Below are positions 8,627 to 16,465 of a stretch of 64,000 nt of DNA, in pieces. The translations under genes were made by a program, and so were the position numbers. The stretch lies in NCBI RefSeq assembly GCF_003428335.1, contig NZ_CP031704.1:1736001-1800000 (forward strand), given 5' to 3'. The notes beneath the pieces were generated by a model. It was not told the DNA's origin. It searched no databases and saw only the letters and a program-made list of their open reading frames with translations. The DNA comes from Solimonas sp. K1W22B-7 (GTDB lineage: Bacteria; Pseudomonadota; Gammaproteobacteria; Nevskiales; Nevskiaceae). The stretch's first letter is position 1; each line of letters begins with the position of its first letter.

Positions 8627-8734
8627 GCGGCCCTGCACCGGGCTTGCACCCGCTTTCGCGGAAATTGCACGAGGTTTGCGCGGCGGCTGCGCCGCTGTCT
8701 TCTAGGCTGGGCACTCCATCCGAGGGAGTCGTCC

Positions 8735-10114
8735 ATGCAAACCGAAACCACGCCGCCACCGCCGCCGCCCCTGCGCAGCAGGCTGTTCCACAGCCCCGGC
8801 GGCCGCCTGCTGCTGATCGGCCTGTTGCTGCTGGCGCTGATGATCCCGGCGCAGATGATCCGCGGCGTGGTGCTGGAGCGCGAAGGCCGACGTGACGAAG
8901 CGGCCGCCGGCATCGTCGGCTCCTGGGGCGGCGGGCAGCACCTGCTGGGCCCGGTCCTGCGGGTACCTTTCCAGTCGCGCCAGCGCAGCACCGACAAGGA
9001 TGGCAAGGTCACCGAGACGCGCTACCAGGATGCCGCCTACCTGTTGCCGCAGAGCCTGAAGATCGATGCGCGCCTGGATACGCAGTTGCTGCGCCGCGGG
9101 ATGTTCGAACTGCCGGTCTACAGCGTCCACCTGAAACTGGGCGGGCATTTTGCGCAGCCCGACCTGGCACGCTGGGGTGTATTGGCGGAAGACATCGACT
9201 GGCAGGGTGCCGAACTGATCGTGTCGCTGAGCGAGCCGCGCGCGCTGCAGGCCGACGCCAGCCTGGACTGGCAGGGCCGCAAGCTGCGCTTCCGCCCGTC
9301 CACCGGCAGCGGCCGCATCGGCAAGCTGGCGGGCATCCACGCGCCGCTGGGCCAGCCGGGCAGCGAGCTGTTCACCGACGGGCGGGCCGCTTTCGCGATC
9401 GAGCTGGCGGCCAAGGGCGCGGAGCAGCTGTCGTTCGCGCCGGCCGCGGAGGAAACCACCGTGAGCCTGAGTTCCGCCTGGCCGCATCCGAGCTTCCAGG
9501 GCGACTGGCTGCCGGTGCGTCGCGAGGTCGGCAGCCAGGGCTTCAGCGCCGACTGGTCGGTGTCGTACCTGGGGCGCGACTATCCGCAGTCCTGGCGCGA
9601 GTCCGCGCCGGTGGGCGAGGCCCTGGAGCACTCCCGCTTCGGCGTCAGCCTGGCGGTGCCGGTGGATCCCTACATGCTGGCCGAACGCATCAGCAAGTAC
9701 GCCCTGCTGACCCTGGTCTGCACCTTCGCGGTGATCTGGCTCACCGAACTGCTCTCCGGCCGCCGCGTCCATCCGATCCAGTACGGCTTCGTCGGCGCGG
9801 CGCTGTGCCTGTTCGGATTGCTGCAGCTGTCGGTGGCGGAGCATTTCGGTTTCACCACCGCCTTCATCGTGGCGGCGGTGGCGGTGACGCTGCTGGTGAC
9901 GCTCTACAGCCGCAGCCTGCTGGGCGGCTGGCGCTCGCTGGCGGTCGGGTCGGTGCTGGGCGGCCTTTATGCCTACCTGTACACGATCCTGCAGGCGGAG
10001 GACTACGCCCTGCTCGGCGGCGCGGTGGCCTTGTTCCTGGGCCTGGCGGTGGCGATGTACCTGACGCGTGACTTCAACTGGTTCGGCGGCGGCGAGGCGC
10101 CGCCGGCTGCCTGA
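8735..10114 (+). CDS. creD: CreD-family inner-membrane protein
   Basis: A 459-residue membrane protein. One N-terminal helix (about 22-44), then GIVGSWGGGQHLLGPVL, the CreD signature, a long periplasmic domain (about 45-320) and about five or six helices at the C-terminus. CreD is linked to envelope stress and beta-lactam response through the CreBC two-component system. No creB or creC lies in this window. The protein ends FNWFGG followed by a short Ala/Pro tail, as in family members. Confidence 0.93.
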   Translation: MQTETTPPPPPPLRSRLFHSPGGRLLLIGLLLLALMIPAQMIRGVVLEREGRRDEAAAGIVGSWGGGQHLLGPVLRVPFQSRQRSTDKDGKVTETRYQDAAYLLPQSLKIDARLDTQLLRRGMFELPVYSVHLKLGGHFAQPDLARWGVLAEDIDWQGAELIVSLSEPRALQADASLDWQGRKLRFRPSTGSGRIGKLAGIHAPLGQPGSELFTDGRAAFAIELAAKGAEQLSFAPAAEETTVSLSSAWPHPSFQGDWLPVRREVGSQGFSADWSVSYLGRDYPQSWRESAPVGEALEHSRFGVSLAVPVDPYMLAERISKYALLTLVCTFAVIWLTELLSGRRVHPIQYGFVGAALCLFGLLQLSVAEHFGFTTAFIVAAVAVTLLVTLYSRSLLGGWRSLAVGSVLGGLYAYLYTILQAEDYALLGGAVALFLGLAVAMYLTRDFNWFGGGEAPPAA

Positions 10115-10116
10115 TT

Positions 10117-10147
10117 CCAAAAAAGAAGGCCGCCTGGAAGGCGGCCT
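10117..10147 (-). terminator. Rho-independent terminator (leftward)
   Basis: A perfect 9-bp stem (10127-10135 with 10139-10147) around a GGA loop. On the minus strand it is followed by a T-rich run (complement of 10118-10127). This orientation suits the minus-strand MocR gene, whose stop is about 200 bases away. It may also stall creD transcription coming from the left. The 10148-10352 stretch between has no gene I can support. Confidence 0.75.
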
Positions 10148-10352
10148 GGGGAGTTCGCGGGCCGGACGGTACTGCGGACTCCCTCGCAAGCGCCCCCACG
10201 CGCGCGTCAGGATTCCGTTGTTGTATCGCCCCGCCACGCTGTCGTTAACAAACGTTGCGAGTCGCCGGGCTAGAGGACCCGGTCGATTGCAGGCTAGCTG
10301 CGAAGAGCGATTCGGCGCACCCCCCATTCAGGTGGTACGCCCGGCGGCGGGC

Positions 10353-11828
10353 TCAGCCGCGCTTCGCCATCCAGCTGGCGATGCGCCCCAGCGTCGCCAG
10401 CGCCTGCTCGATCTGCGCGCTCCAGGGCAGGGCGCAGTTGATGCGCAGGTAGTTCTGGTAGCTGCCGTTGGCCGAGAAGATCACGCCGGGGTTGACCGCG
10501 ATGTGCTCGCGCGCCGCGCGCTGGAACAGCTCCAGGCCGTCGACGTTGCGCGGCAGTTCGATCCACAGCACGAAGCCGCCCTGCGGGCGCGACACCACCG
10601 TCTGCGGCGGGAAGTGCCGCAGCACGGCTTCGGAGAAGCGCGCCACGGAGCGCGCCAGCGTCACGCGGAACGTGCGCAGGTGGCGGTCGTAGAGGCTGGA
10701 CTCCAGGACGGCCGCCGCGGCCATCTGCGACAGCGAGTTGGTGGCGGTGGACAGGGTGAACTTGTGGCGGATCAGCTCACGGCGGTAGCGGTGGCTGGCA
10801 ACCCAGCCGACACGCAGTCCCGGCGACAAGGTCTTGGAGAGCGAGGCGCAGTGCAGCACCAGGTCGGCCTCGTCGTAGGCCTTGAGCGGCGTGGCGCGGC
10901 CGCCGTAGCCCAGCTCACCGTAGATGTCGTCTTCGATCAGGGGCACGCCGTGGCCATTGAGCGTGCGCACCACCTCGCGCTTGGCTTCCTCCGGCAGCAG
11001 CGAGCCGGTGGGGTTGTTGAAGTTCTGCACGAACAGCGCCGCGGCGACGCGGTGGCGCCGGATCGCGCGGCGCAGGTCGTCGGGGTCGATGCCGTGCTGC
11101 GGGTGGTTGGGCAGTTCCACCACGCGCAGGCGCATCTCCTCGGCCACCTGCAGCAGGCCCGAGTAGGTCGGCGACTCCATCAGGATGGTGTCGCCGGCGC
11201 AGCACAGCAGGCGCAGGGACAGGTTGATCGCCTCCATGCTGCCGGTGGTGATGACGATGTCTTCCGGCGACACCTCGCAGCGCTGGTCGGCGAGGCGCCG
11301 CGCGATCTGCTGGCGCAGCCCGGCGTGGCCGGGCGGCATCAGGTAGCTGGTGGCCATCGCCGGATCGCTGCGCAGCAGCGAGCGGGTCAGGCGGTGCAGC
11401 GCCGCGGTGGGCAGCAGTTCGGCGGAGGGCGACGCATGGGCCAGCGGTACCTGGCCGGGACGCGTGATGGTTTCCAGCACGCTGGAGATCACGTCGGTCG
11501 AGATCAGGCTGGCCGGGCCCTGCGCGACTTCGATGGTCTGCGGCAGGGCCCGGGCCTTCACCGGCTCCAGGCGCACGAAGTAGCCGGAGCGCGGCCGCGA
11601 CTCGATCGCGCCCAGGGCCTCCAGGTGCTCATAGGCCTTCAGCGCGGTGGTGATGCTGTAGCCGGTCTTGCGGCTCAGTTCGCGTACCGAGGGCACGCGG
11701 TCGCCGGGGCGCAGGGCGCCGATGTCGATCTGCGCCAGCAGGCGGCGCGCCACGGTCTCGTACAGGGGGTCGCCGCCTGGGCTGTCGGGCGCTTGCGCTG
11801 TACCGGTGTCGGAGTCAAGGCTGGTCAT
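10353..11828 (-). CDS. MocR-family (GntR/aminotransferase) transcription regulator
   Basis: A 491-residue fusion of a GntR-type winged helix (about 22-87; SVRELSRKTGYSITTALKAY) to a fold-type I PLP aminotransferase (about 110-485). The PLP lysine is K332 in SLSKTLSPGLRVGW, with NNPTGS near 272 and an IEDDIYGEL cofactor segment near 298. MocR proteins use PLP or an amino-compound adduct as ligand and often control vitamin B6, GABA or taurine genes. The target here is not clear. Candidate sites lie just upstream (see 11883-11937). Confidence 0.95.
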   Translation of the reverse strand: MTSLDSDTGTAQAPDSPGGDPLYETVARRLLAQIDIGALRPGDRVPSVRELSRKTGYSITTALKAYEHLEALGAIESRPRSGYFVRLEPVKARALPQTIEVAQGPASLISTDVISSVLETITRPGQVPLAHASPSAELLPTAALHRLTRSLLRSDPAMATSYLMPPGHAGLRQQIARRLADQRCEVSPEDIVITTGSMEAINLSLRLLCCAGDTILMESPTYSGLLQVAEEMRLRVVELPNHPQHGIDPDDLRRAIRRHRVAAALFVQNFNNPTGSLLPEEAKREVVRTLNGHGVPLIEDDIYGELGYGGRATPLKAYDEADLVLHCASLSKTLSPGLRVGWVASHRYRRELIRHKFTLSTATNSLSQMAAAAVLESSLYDRHLRTFRVTLARSVARFSEAVLRHFPPQTVVSRPQGGFVLWIELPRNVDGLELFQRAAREHIAVNPGVIFSANGSYQNYLRINCALPWSAQIEQALATLGRIASWMAKRG

Positions 11829-11882
11829 GTGTATCCCGGGGCCCCGCAGGGCGGCTCAGATCGTCATGCTGCCATTCTCCAC

Positions 11883-11937
11883 GCCATCTGTACCCTCGAC
11901 AATGCACAGATGGCAATTCTGTGCCCTATCCTGTACT
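11883..11937. promoter_or_regulatory. Candidate MocR operator cluster
   Basis: The gap between fxsA-like and MocR genes carries three direct copies of CTGTRCY on the plus strand (CTGTACC 11888-11894, CTGTGCC 11919-11925, CTGTACT 11931-11937). It also carries a 9-bp inverted repeat GCCATCTGT/ACAGATGGC (11883-11891 and 11906-11914). Several MocR regulators bind repeated CTGTAC-like motifs, so autoregulation is a fair guess. Confidence 0.5.
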
Positions 11938-11943
11938 CCCTGC

Positions 11944-12372
11944 TCAGCCACCCGGTGGCAGCCGCGGCGGCGGGCGGGAGGTGTCGCGGTATTCGCCCTC
12001 GATGATCACCGGCGAGCGCAGGTCCGGGCGGGCCGCGGCCATGCGGCGGTCTATCTGCCGGGCCAGGCGCCGGCGCAGGGCCAGGACCAGCAGCGCCATG
12101 AGGTCGGACAGCAGGCCGGGGAGGATCAGCAGCATGCCGGCGGCGAAGCCCAGCAGGCCTTCCATCATGGCCGCCGCCGGCATCTCGCCCCGGGCCATCG
12201 CGGCGCGGACCTCGCGCAGGGCCCCCAGGCCGTGGCGGCGGATCACCAGCATGCCGGCCGCGGCGCTGCCTAGCAGAACCAGCAGCACCACGCCGCCGCC
12301 CAACCCGCGTCCCAGCCGCAGCAACAGCAGGGTTTCGAGCACGATCCAGGCAAACAGCAGGAGCAGGGGCAT
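11944..12372 (-). CDS. FxsA family membrane protein
   Basis: A 142-residue inner-membrane protein. The start PLLLLFAWIVLETLLLL, then VIRRHGLGALREVRAAMARGEMPAA and GLLLILPG-like text (AAGMLLILPGLLSDLMALLV) are diagnostic of FxsA. The tail is positively charged and ends PPPRLPPGG. In E. coli, FxsA overproduction relieves phage T7 exclusion by F plasmid; the native role is unknown. It lies upstream of the MocR gene on the same strand, separated by the candidate operators. Confidence 0.93.
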   Translation of the reverse strand: MPLLLLFAWIVLETLLLLRLGRGLGGGVVLLVLLGSAAAGMLVIRRHGLGALREVRAAMARGEMPAAAMMEGLLGFAAGMLLILPGLLSDLMALLVLALRRRLARQIDRRMAAARPDLRSPVIIEGEYRDTSRPPPRLPPGG

Positions 12373-12486
12373 GGGGGCAGGCCGGGCAGGGGGTGTCTAC
12401 TGTAGCGCAAGTGGCTGATTCAGGACGGGTTCAGGGCGGATGGCGCAGGATGGCTGCGGTAGATGTCGCCACCTGCGACTCTCGGG

Positions 12487-12504
12487 TCCGGACAGGAGTC
12501 CGGA
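12487..12504. promoter_or_regulatory. Inverted repeat before the second BON gene
   Basis: TCCGGAC-agga-GTCCGGA, a perfect 7-bp inverted repeat, lies 30-47 bases before the ATG at 12534. It could be an operator or a hairpin in the leader RNA. The ribosome site AAGGAG lies between it and the start. Confidence 0.4.
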
Positions 12505-12533
12505 TGACTTGAACCTACAAGGAGTTACTGATC

Positions 12534-12881
12534 ATGAATTTGAAAGCCGCCCTCATTGCAGCCACCCTCGGCCTCACCGGCCTGCCGTTCGCCACCATGG
12601 CCGATTCCACGATCGGCGCCACCGCCAAGGAAGCCAAGACCGACATCCAGCGTTCCGCCACGGACGCCAGCGTGACCACCAAGGTCAAGGCTGCGCTGAT
12701 CCGCGAGAAGGATCTGAGCGCCATGGACGTCAACGTCGAGACCCAGAACGGCACGGTGCAGCTGTCCGGCTTCGTCGATACCAAGGACCAGCAGTCGCGC
12801 GCCGAAAAGGTCGCCAAGTCCGTCTCGGGCGTGAAGGAGGTCAAGAACGACCTGCGCCTGAAGGGCAGCATCGGCGGCTAA
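12534..12881 (+). CDS. Periplasmic BON-domain protein (paralogue of 6678-7004)
   Basis: A 115-residue exported protein: signal peptide 1-23 (ending TMAD), a linker and one BON domain (about 42-112) with KVKAALIREKDLSAMDVNV and NGTVQLSGFV. It shares VKEVKNDLRLK with the BON protein at 6678. It is probably a lipid-binding stress protein of OsmY type. A strong AAGGAG is placed 7-8 bases before the ATG, and an efficient terminator follows. Confidence 0.93.
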   Translation: MNLKAALIAATLGLTGLPFATMADSTIGATAKEAKTDIQRSATDASVTTKVKAALIREKDLSAMDVNVETQNGTVQLSGFVDTKDQQSRAEKVAKSVSGVKEVKNDLRLKGSIGG

Positions 12882-12895
12882 GGCCTGGCCGACTG

Positions 12896-12931
12896 CACGA
12901 AAAAGCCCCGCCGAAGCGGGGCTTTTTCGTG
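12896..12931. terminator. Bidirectional Rho-independent terminator
   Basis: A perfect 16-bp stem (cacgaaaaagccccgc and its complement) around a CGAA loop, with A-run and T-run flanks on both sides. It ends the plus-strand BON gene and the convergent minus-strand gene whose stop is at 12943. Confidence 0.93.
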
Positions 12932-12942
12932 TCTGGCAGGCC

Positions 12943-14124
12943 CTAGTCGTAGCGCTCGCCGAAGGGCAGTTCCAGCCCGAAGCCGATCCCGAAGGAACCT
13001 TCGCGGTCTTCGTCGCGCCGTTCGCGGGGAAAGGTATAGCCCAGCACCCACTCGCCCCACAGCCGCTGGTGCATCAGCGGATGGCGGAAGATGGTCTGCA
13101 CGCCATACTCCGTCAGCGGCACCTCGGCCTCGGTGGAGCCGCGGACGAAGCCCTCGTAGGCGATCGCGCGGCGCTTCCGCAGCGCCTTGTAGTGGATCAG
13201 GCCGCTGCGCCAGTCCACGCCTTCGGACTCCTGGGTGATCGTGGCGACGTTGTTCCAGCGCAGCAGCCGCGTGTCGGTCAGCACCTTGCTGAGATCGAAG
13301 CCGGTGGTGAAGCCGAAGCCGTCGTCGCTGTTCCAGAACGGCGTGGCGCGCAGGTACAGCAGGTGATCGTCGTCGGACCAGGGGATGTAGCCCACGCGGT
13401 TCTGCACGAACAGCATCGGTGACCCCAGCCCGCGCACGCCGACGCGCAGGTCGGAACGCAGGTTGCTGTTGCCGGGCAGGGAGTAACCCAGGCCCGCCAG
13501 CCAGGCGTCGTCCCCTTCCAGGCTGGGGAACTGCGAGCGCAGGCCGAAGCGCTCGCTGCGGTCGCGCAGGAAGGCTTCGCTGTCGTCGCGGCCGAAGAAG
13601 CCGGACAGGCCATCCTTGATGTTGGGGAAGTCGGCACGCACGTTGAGGCGCACGCGGGTCTTGTTGCCGTAGTACTCGGACCAGTCGTGCGAGATCTGCA
13701 GGCGACCATTGGCCTGGCGTGCACTGCCAACGTGGTAGTCGCTGCCGAACAGGCCGTCGATCCACATCGCGGTGGCACAGGACACCTCCTCCAGCCGTCG
13801 CCGGGCATGGTCGACCCTCACTTCGCCTTCGGGCGGCGCCTGGTCGCAGGCACTCTTGGGCTTCATGCCGCCCTTCTCGATGACCACGTCCGCTGCGGTG
13901 CCGCCGGAGCCCGGCAGGATCGGGTCATTGACGAAGACACGGTCTGGCGGCTGGGGGGCGGTGGCGGGGGCGATCTTGTCGATGGTGGCGGCGGCGGCGC
14001 CCAGGGGATCGGCTTGTGCCTCCGGCTTCTGTGGATTGGCGGCGCAGGCGGCCAGGCCGCAGGCGGCCAGCAAGGACAGCGGTTTGAGCCAGTACTGCCC
14101 GTCAGGGCGCCGGACGATACTCAT
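12943..14124 (-). CDS. Putative outer-membrane beta-barrel lipoprotein
   Basis: A 393-residue protein with a lipobox-like N-terminus (LLAAC at Cys22 or GLAAC at Cys27). A low-complexity linker rich in Ala/Pro follows, then from about residue 120 a run of alternating aromatic strands (RLQISHDWSEYYGNKTRVRLNV, LLYLRATPFWNSDDGFGFTTG, EWVLGYTFPRERR) typical of a barrel. It ends LELPFGERYD. I do not recognise a named family. The start at 14124 has GGAAGGG upstream; the longer reading frame to 14739 is overlap with the thioesterase gene. Confidence 0.75.
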   Translation of the reverse strand: MSIVRRPDGQYWLKPLSLLAACGLAACAANPQKPEAQADPLGAAAATIDKIAPATAPQPPDRVFVNDPILPGSGGTAADVVIEKGGMKPKSACDQAPPEGEVRVDHARRRLEEVSCATAMWIDGLFGSDYHVGSARQANGRLQISHDWSEYYGNKTRVRLNVRADFPNIKDGLSGFFGRDDSEAFLRDRSERFGLRSQFPSLEGDDAWLAGLGYSLPGNSNLRSDLRVGVRGLGSPMLFVQNRVGYIPWSDDDHLLYLRATPFWNSDDGFGFTTGFDLSKVLTDTRLLRWNNVATITQESEGVDWRSGLIHYKALRKRRAIAYEGFVRGSTEAEVPLTEYGVQTIFRHPLMHQRLWGEWVLGYTFPRERRDEDREGSFGIGFGLELPFGERYD

Positions 14125-14269
14125 CGCACCCTTCCATGGGTCGTCAACAAGTCCACCGCAATGACCGCGACGGGCGCCCCGGGGTTCCTGCGGGTGCTCG
14201 CCAGCGGCCAGGCAATCGCTGACAATCGCGTCATTCTTTTTATCATTTTTGTCTCCTCGGGAGCTTTGT

Positions 14270-15061
14270 ATGCGATTTTCGGAAATCCTGCAGGCCATGA
14301 CCGGCAGCGGCGGCGACTGGAGCGCCAGCGTTGGCGAGGAATGGCTGCAGGGCCGCACCGTGTTCGGCGGGCTGCAGGCGGCCATCGCCGTGCGTGCGAT
14401 GCGTGCCCTGGTGCCGGCGGAGACGCCGCTGCGCACGCTGCAGACCAGCTTCATCGCCCCGGTGGGGCCGGGCACGGTCCGCGTGCAGGCGCGGGTGCTG
14501 CGCACCGGCAAGTCGGCCACCCAGGTCGAGGCGCGGATCCATGACGGCGAGCAGGTCGCCTGTACCGTGCTGGGCATTTTCGGCAGCGCGCGCGAGTCCG
14601 CCGTGAACGTCGGCATGCCGTATCCCGAGGTACCGAAGGATTTCGACGGCGCGCGCGAGATTCCCTTCATCCCCGGCGCCACGCCGGTGTTCACCAAGAA
14701 CGTCCGCATGCGCTGGGCCCGCGGGACCTTCCCCTTCATGGGATCGACCGAACCCGTGACGCAGATCTACGTCAGCCTGCGCGACGAGCCGGCCTGCGAC
14801 GAACTGACGGTCATCGGCCTGGCCGACATCATTCCCAGCCCGGGCCTGTCGCTGCTGCAGAAACCGGCGATGGCCAGCTCGCTGACCTGGACGCTGGAAC
14901 TGCTCAGCACGCAGTACGAAGCGACGGCGGCCGATCCGTTCCTGGTGGACGCGAGGGTGGTCAGCGCCAGCGAGGGCTACATCAACCACAGCACCACGCT
15001 GTGGAGTCCGGCGCGGCGCGCGATTGCCCTGAGCAGCCAGACTGTCGTGGTGTTCGGCTGA
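14270..15061 (+). CDS. Acyl-CoA thioesterase family protein (double hotdog)
   Basis: A 263-residue protein of the TesB-like/thioesterase superfamily. Two hotdog halves are visible: first WLQGRTVFGGLQAAIAVRAM then QTSFIAPVGPGTVRVQARVLRTGKS; second STEPVTQIYVSLRD through SSLTWTLELLS. It probably cleaves acyl-CoA. ATG 14270 is chosen because GGGAG lies eight bases upstream; TTG 14249 is a weaker option. The stop overlaps the patatin start (TGATG), so the two lipid hydrolases are coupled. Confidence 0.88.
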   Translation: MRFSEILQAMTGSGGDWSASVGEEWLQGRTVFGGLQAAIAVRAMRALVPAETPLRTLQTSFIAPVGPGTVRVQARVLRTGKSATQVEARIHDGEQVACTVLGIFGSARESAVNVGMPYPEVPKDFDGAREIPFIPGATPVFTKNVRMRWARGTFPFMGSTEPVTQIYVSLRDEPACDELTVIGLADIIPSPGLSLLQKPAMASSLTWTLELLSTQYEATAADPFLVDARVVSASEGYINHSTTLWSPARRAIALSSQTVVVFG

Positions 15062-15990
15062 TGCGCGAGGACGGCAATCCCAATGTGGTCGGCGTGGCGC
15101 TGGGTTCCGGCTCGGCGCGCGGCTGGGCGCACATCGGCATCCTGCAGGGCCTGGAAGAGATCGGCGTGCGGCCGCAGGTGGTGGCCGGTACCTCGATCGG
15201 CGCCCTGGTCGGTGCGGTCTACGTCTCCGGCCAGCTCGACGAGTTCGCCGAGTGGGTGCAGACGCTGAGTGCGCGCGATGTCTTCAGCCTGATGGATTTC
15301 ACGCTGTCGGGCGGCGTGGTCAAGGGCGAGCGCCTGTTCGGCTTCTTCGAGGAGCGCCACAAGAACCCGGACATCGAATCGCTGGAGCAGCGCTACGTCA
15401 GCGTCGCCACCGAGATGAAGAGTGGGAGGGAGGTGTGGATCACCAAGGGTTCGATCCTGCCGGCCGCACGCGCTTCCTGCGCGCTGCCCGGCGTGTTCCC
15501 GCCGGTGAAGTTCGAAGGCCGCTGGATGCTCGACGGCGGCCTGGTCAACCCGGTGCCGGTGTCCGCCTGTCGCGCGCTCGGCGCGGACGTGGTGATCGCG
15601 GTCAATCTCAATACGCAGCTGGTCGGTGCGCACCTGGTGCGGCCGGCGATGGACGAGGCCGAGGCGGAGCCGGCGGCCAAGGCCGAGCGCACGCTGTGGC
15701 AGCGCGCCGTCACCTATCTCTCCAGCGGCGATGGCGAGAACCCGAGTTTCTTCGACGCGGTCGGCGCCAGCATCAACATCATGCAGGACCGCATCACGCG
15801 CAGCCGCATGGCCGGCGACCCGGCGGAAATCATCCTGTCGCCGGTGCTGGAGGACTACGCGCTGATGGACTTCCACCGCGCCGGCCAGGCGATCGCCGAG
15901 GGCCGCCGGCTGGTGGAGGGCAATGCCGCGATGATCCGTGCCTGGGCGGGGTTGCCGGCGTTGGCGGAGCCGCCGCCGGAAAGCGATTGA
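15061..15990 (+). CDS. Patatin-like phospholipase (RssA-like)
   Basis: A 309-residue serine lipase of the patatin/RssA group. The oxyanion loop reads GSGSARG (15-21), the nucleophile is S45 in GTSIG (43-47), and the catalytic aspartate is D158 in MLDGG. The family N-terminus GVALGSGSARGWAHIGIL matches RssA closely. It probably hydrolyses a phospholipid or lysophospholipid. It is coupled to the thioesterase gene by a one-base overlap. Confidence 0.94.
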   Translation: MREDGNPNVVGVALGSGSARGWAHIGILQGLEEIGVRPQVVAGTSIGALVGAVYVSGQLDEFAEWVQTLSARDVFSLMDFTLSGGVVKGERLFGFFEERHKNPDIESLEQRYVSVATEMKSGREVWITKGSILPAARASCALPGVFPPVKFEGRWMLDGGLVNPVPVSACRALGADVVIAVNLNTQLVGAHLVRPAMDEAEAEPAAKAERTLWQRAVTYLSSGDGENPSFFDAVGASINIMQDRITRSRMAGDPAEIILSPVLEDYALMDFHRAGQAIAEGRRLVEGNAAMIRAWAGLPALAEPPPESD

Positions 15991-16003
15991 GCAGCCGGGA
16001 TTT

Positions 16004-16081
16004 CAGTCCGCGAATGAACGCAAATGAACGCGAATGGGAAAAATCCCGGATTTGCGTTTATTCGCGTTCATTCGCGGACTG
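16004..16081. repeat. Long palindromic repeat, type B (tandem-armed hairpin)
   Basis: A 78-bp near-perfect palindrome: the outer 18 bp pair exactly (cagtccgcgaatgaacgc), the next 13 positions have three mismatches, and the centre is GGGA-aaaa-TCCC. Each arm is a 10-bp tandem (gcgaatgaac/gcaaatgaac/gcgaatggg). The design matches the repeat at 3888-3960 but with a different unit. It lies between convergent genes, and its right arm supplies the last codons of the DUF2834 gene. Confidence 0.87.
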
Positions 16082-16414
16082 TATTGCCTTGGCTTCCGGC
16101 TGTTGTCTGAGTCGCAGCAGCAGGTAAAAGGCGAAGCCGGTCGCCACGCCGGGAGCCACGCCCAGCAGCAGCGCGATCCAGCCATGGCGGATGCCCAGCG
16201 TGGACTTCTCATGGATGATCCACACCGCCAGCACGCACCAGCACAGGATCGCGTCCAGGGCATAGCCGGACGAATAGGGATTGACGAAGCCGGCGGCGAA
16301 GGCGCCGACGATGTCGCCGTCGCGCAGTACCGCCGGCATCACCATTACCGCGAAGGCCAGGGCGAAGCCGAGGCCCAGCAGCCACAGCAGGCCCTGATAC
16401 AGGTTGCGGTTCAT
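16058..16414 (-). CDS. DUF2834 membrane protein
   Basis: A 118-residue protein with three membrane segments (about 6-28, 52-72 and 78-100) and the DUF2834 pattern PYSSGYALDAILCW. Function is unknown. The last seven or so residues (QSANERE) are encoded inside the right arm of the palindromic repeat, so the original stop may have been replaced when the repeat arrived. Confidence 0.85.
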   Translation of the reverse strand: MNRNLYQGLLWLLGLGFALAFAVMVMPAVLRDGDIVGAFAAGFVNPYSSGYALDAILCWCVLAVWIIHEKSTLGIRHGWIALLLGVAPGVATGFAFYLLLRLRQQPEAKAIQSANERE

Positions 16415-16465
16415 GTTCTTCCTCGAAGTTGCCCGGGTGCCGGGGCCATCTTAGTCTGAAGGTGC

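Noticed and set aside
10148-10352. Small RNA or gene between the terminator and the MocR stop
   Set aside because: The 205 bases hold a GTTAACAAACGTT patch but no open frame, stem or motif strong enough to support a feature.
10068-12005. Long plus-strand frame over the MocR and FxsA genes
   Set aside because: It is antisense to two recognised genes and shows no domain.
16415-16465. SOS box upstream of dinB
   Set aside because: I looked for a CTGT-N8-ACAG or other LexA pattern in the 51-base gap and saw none.
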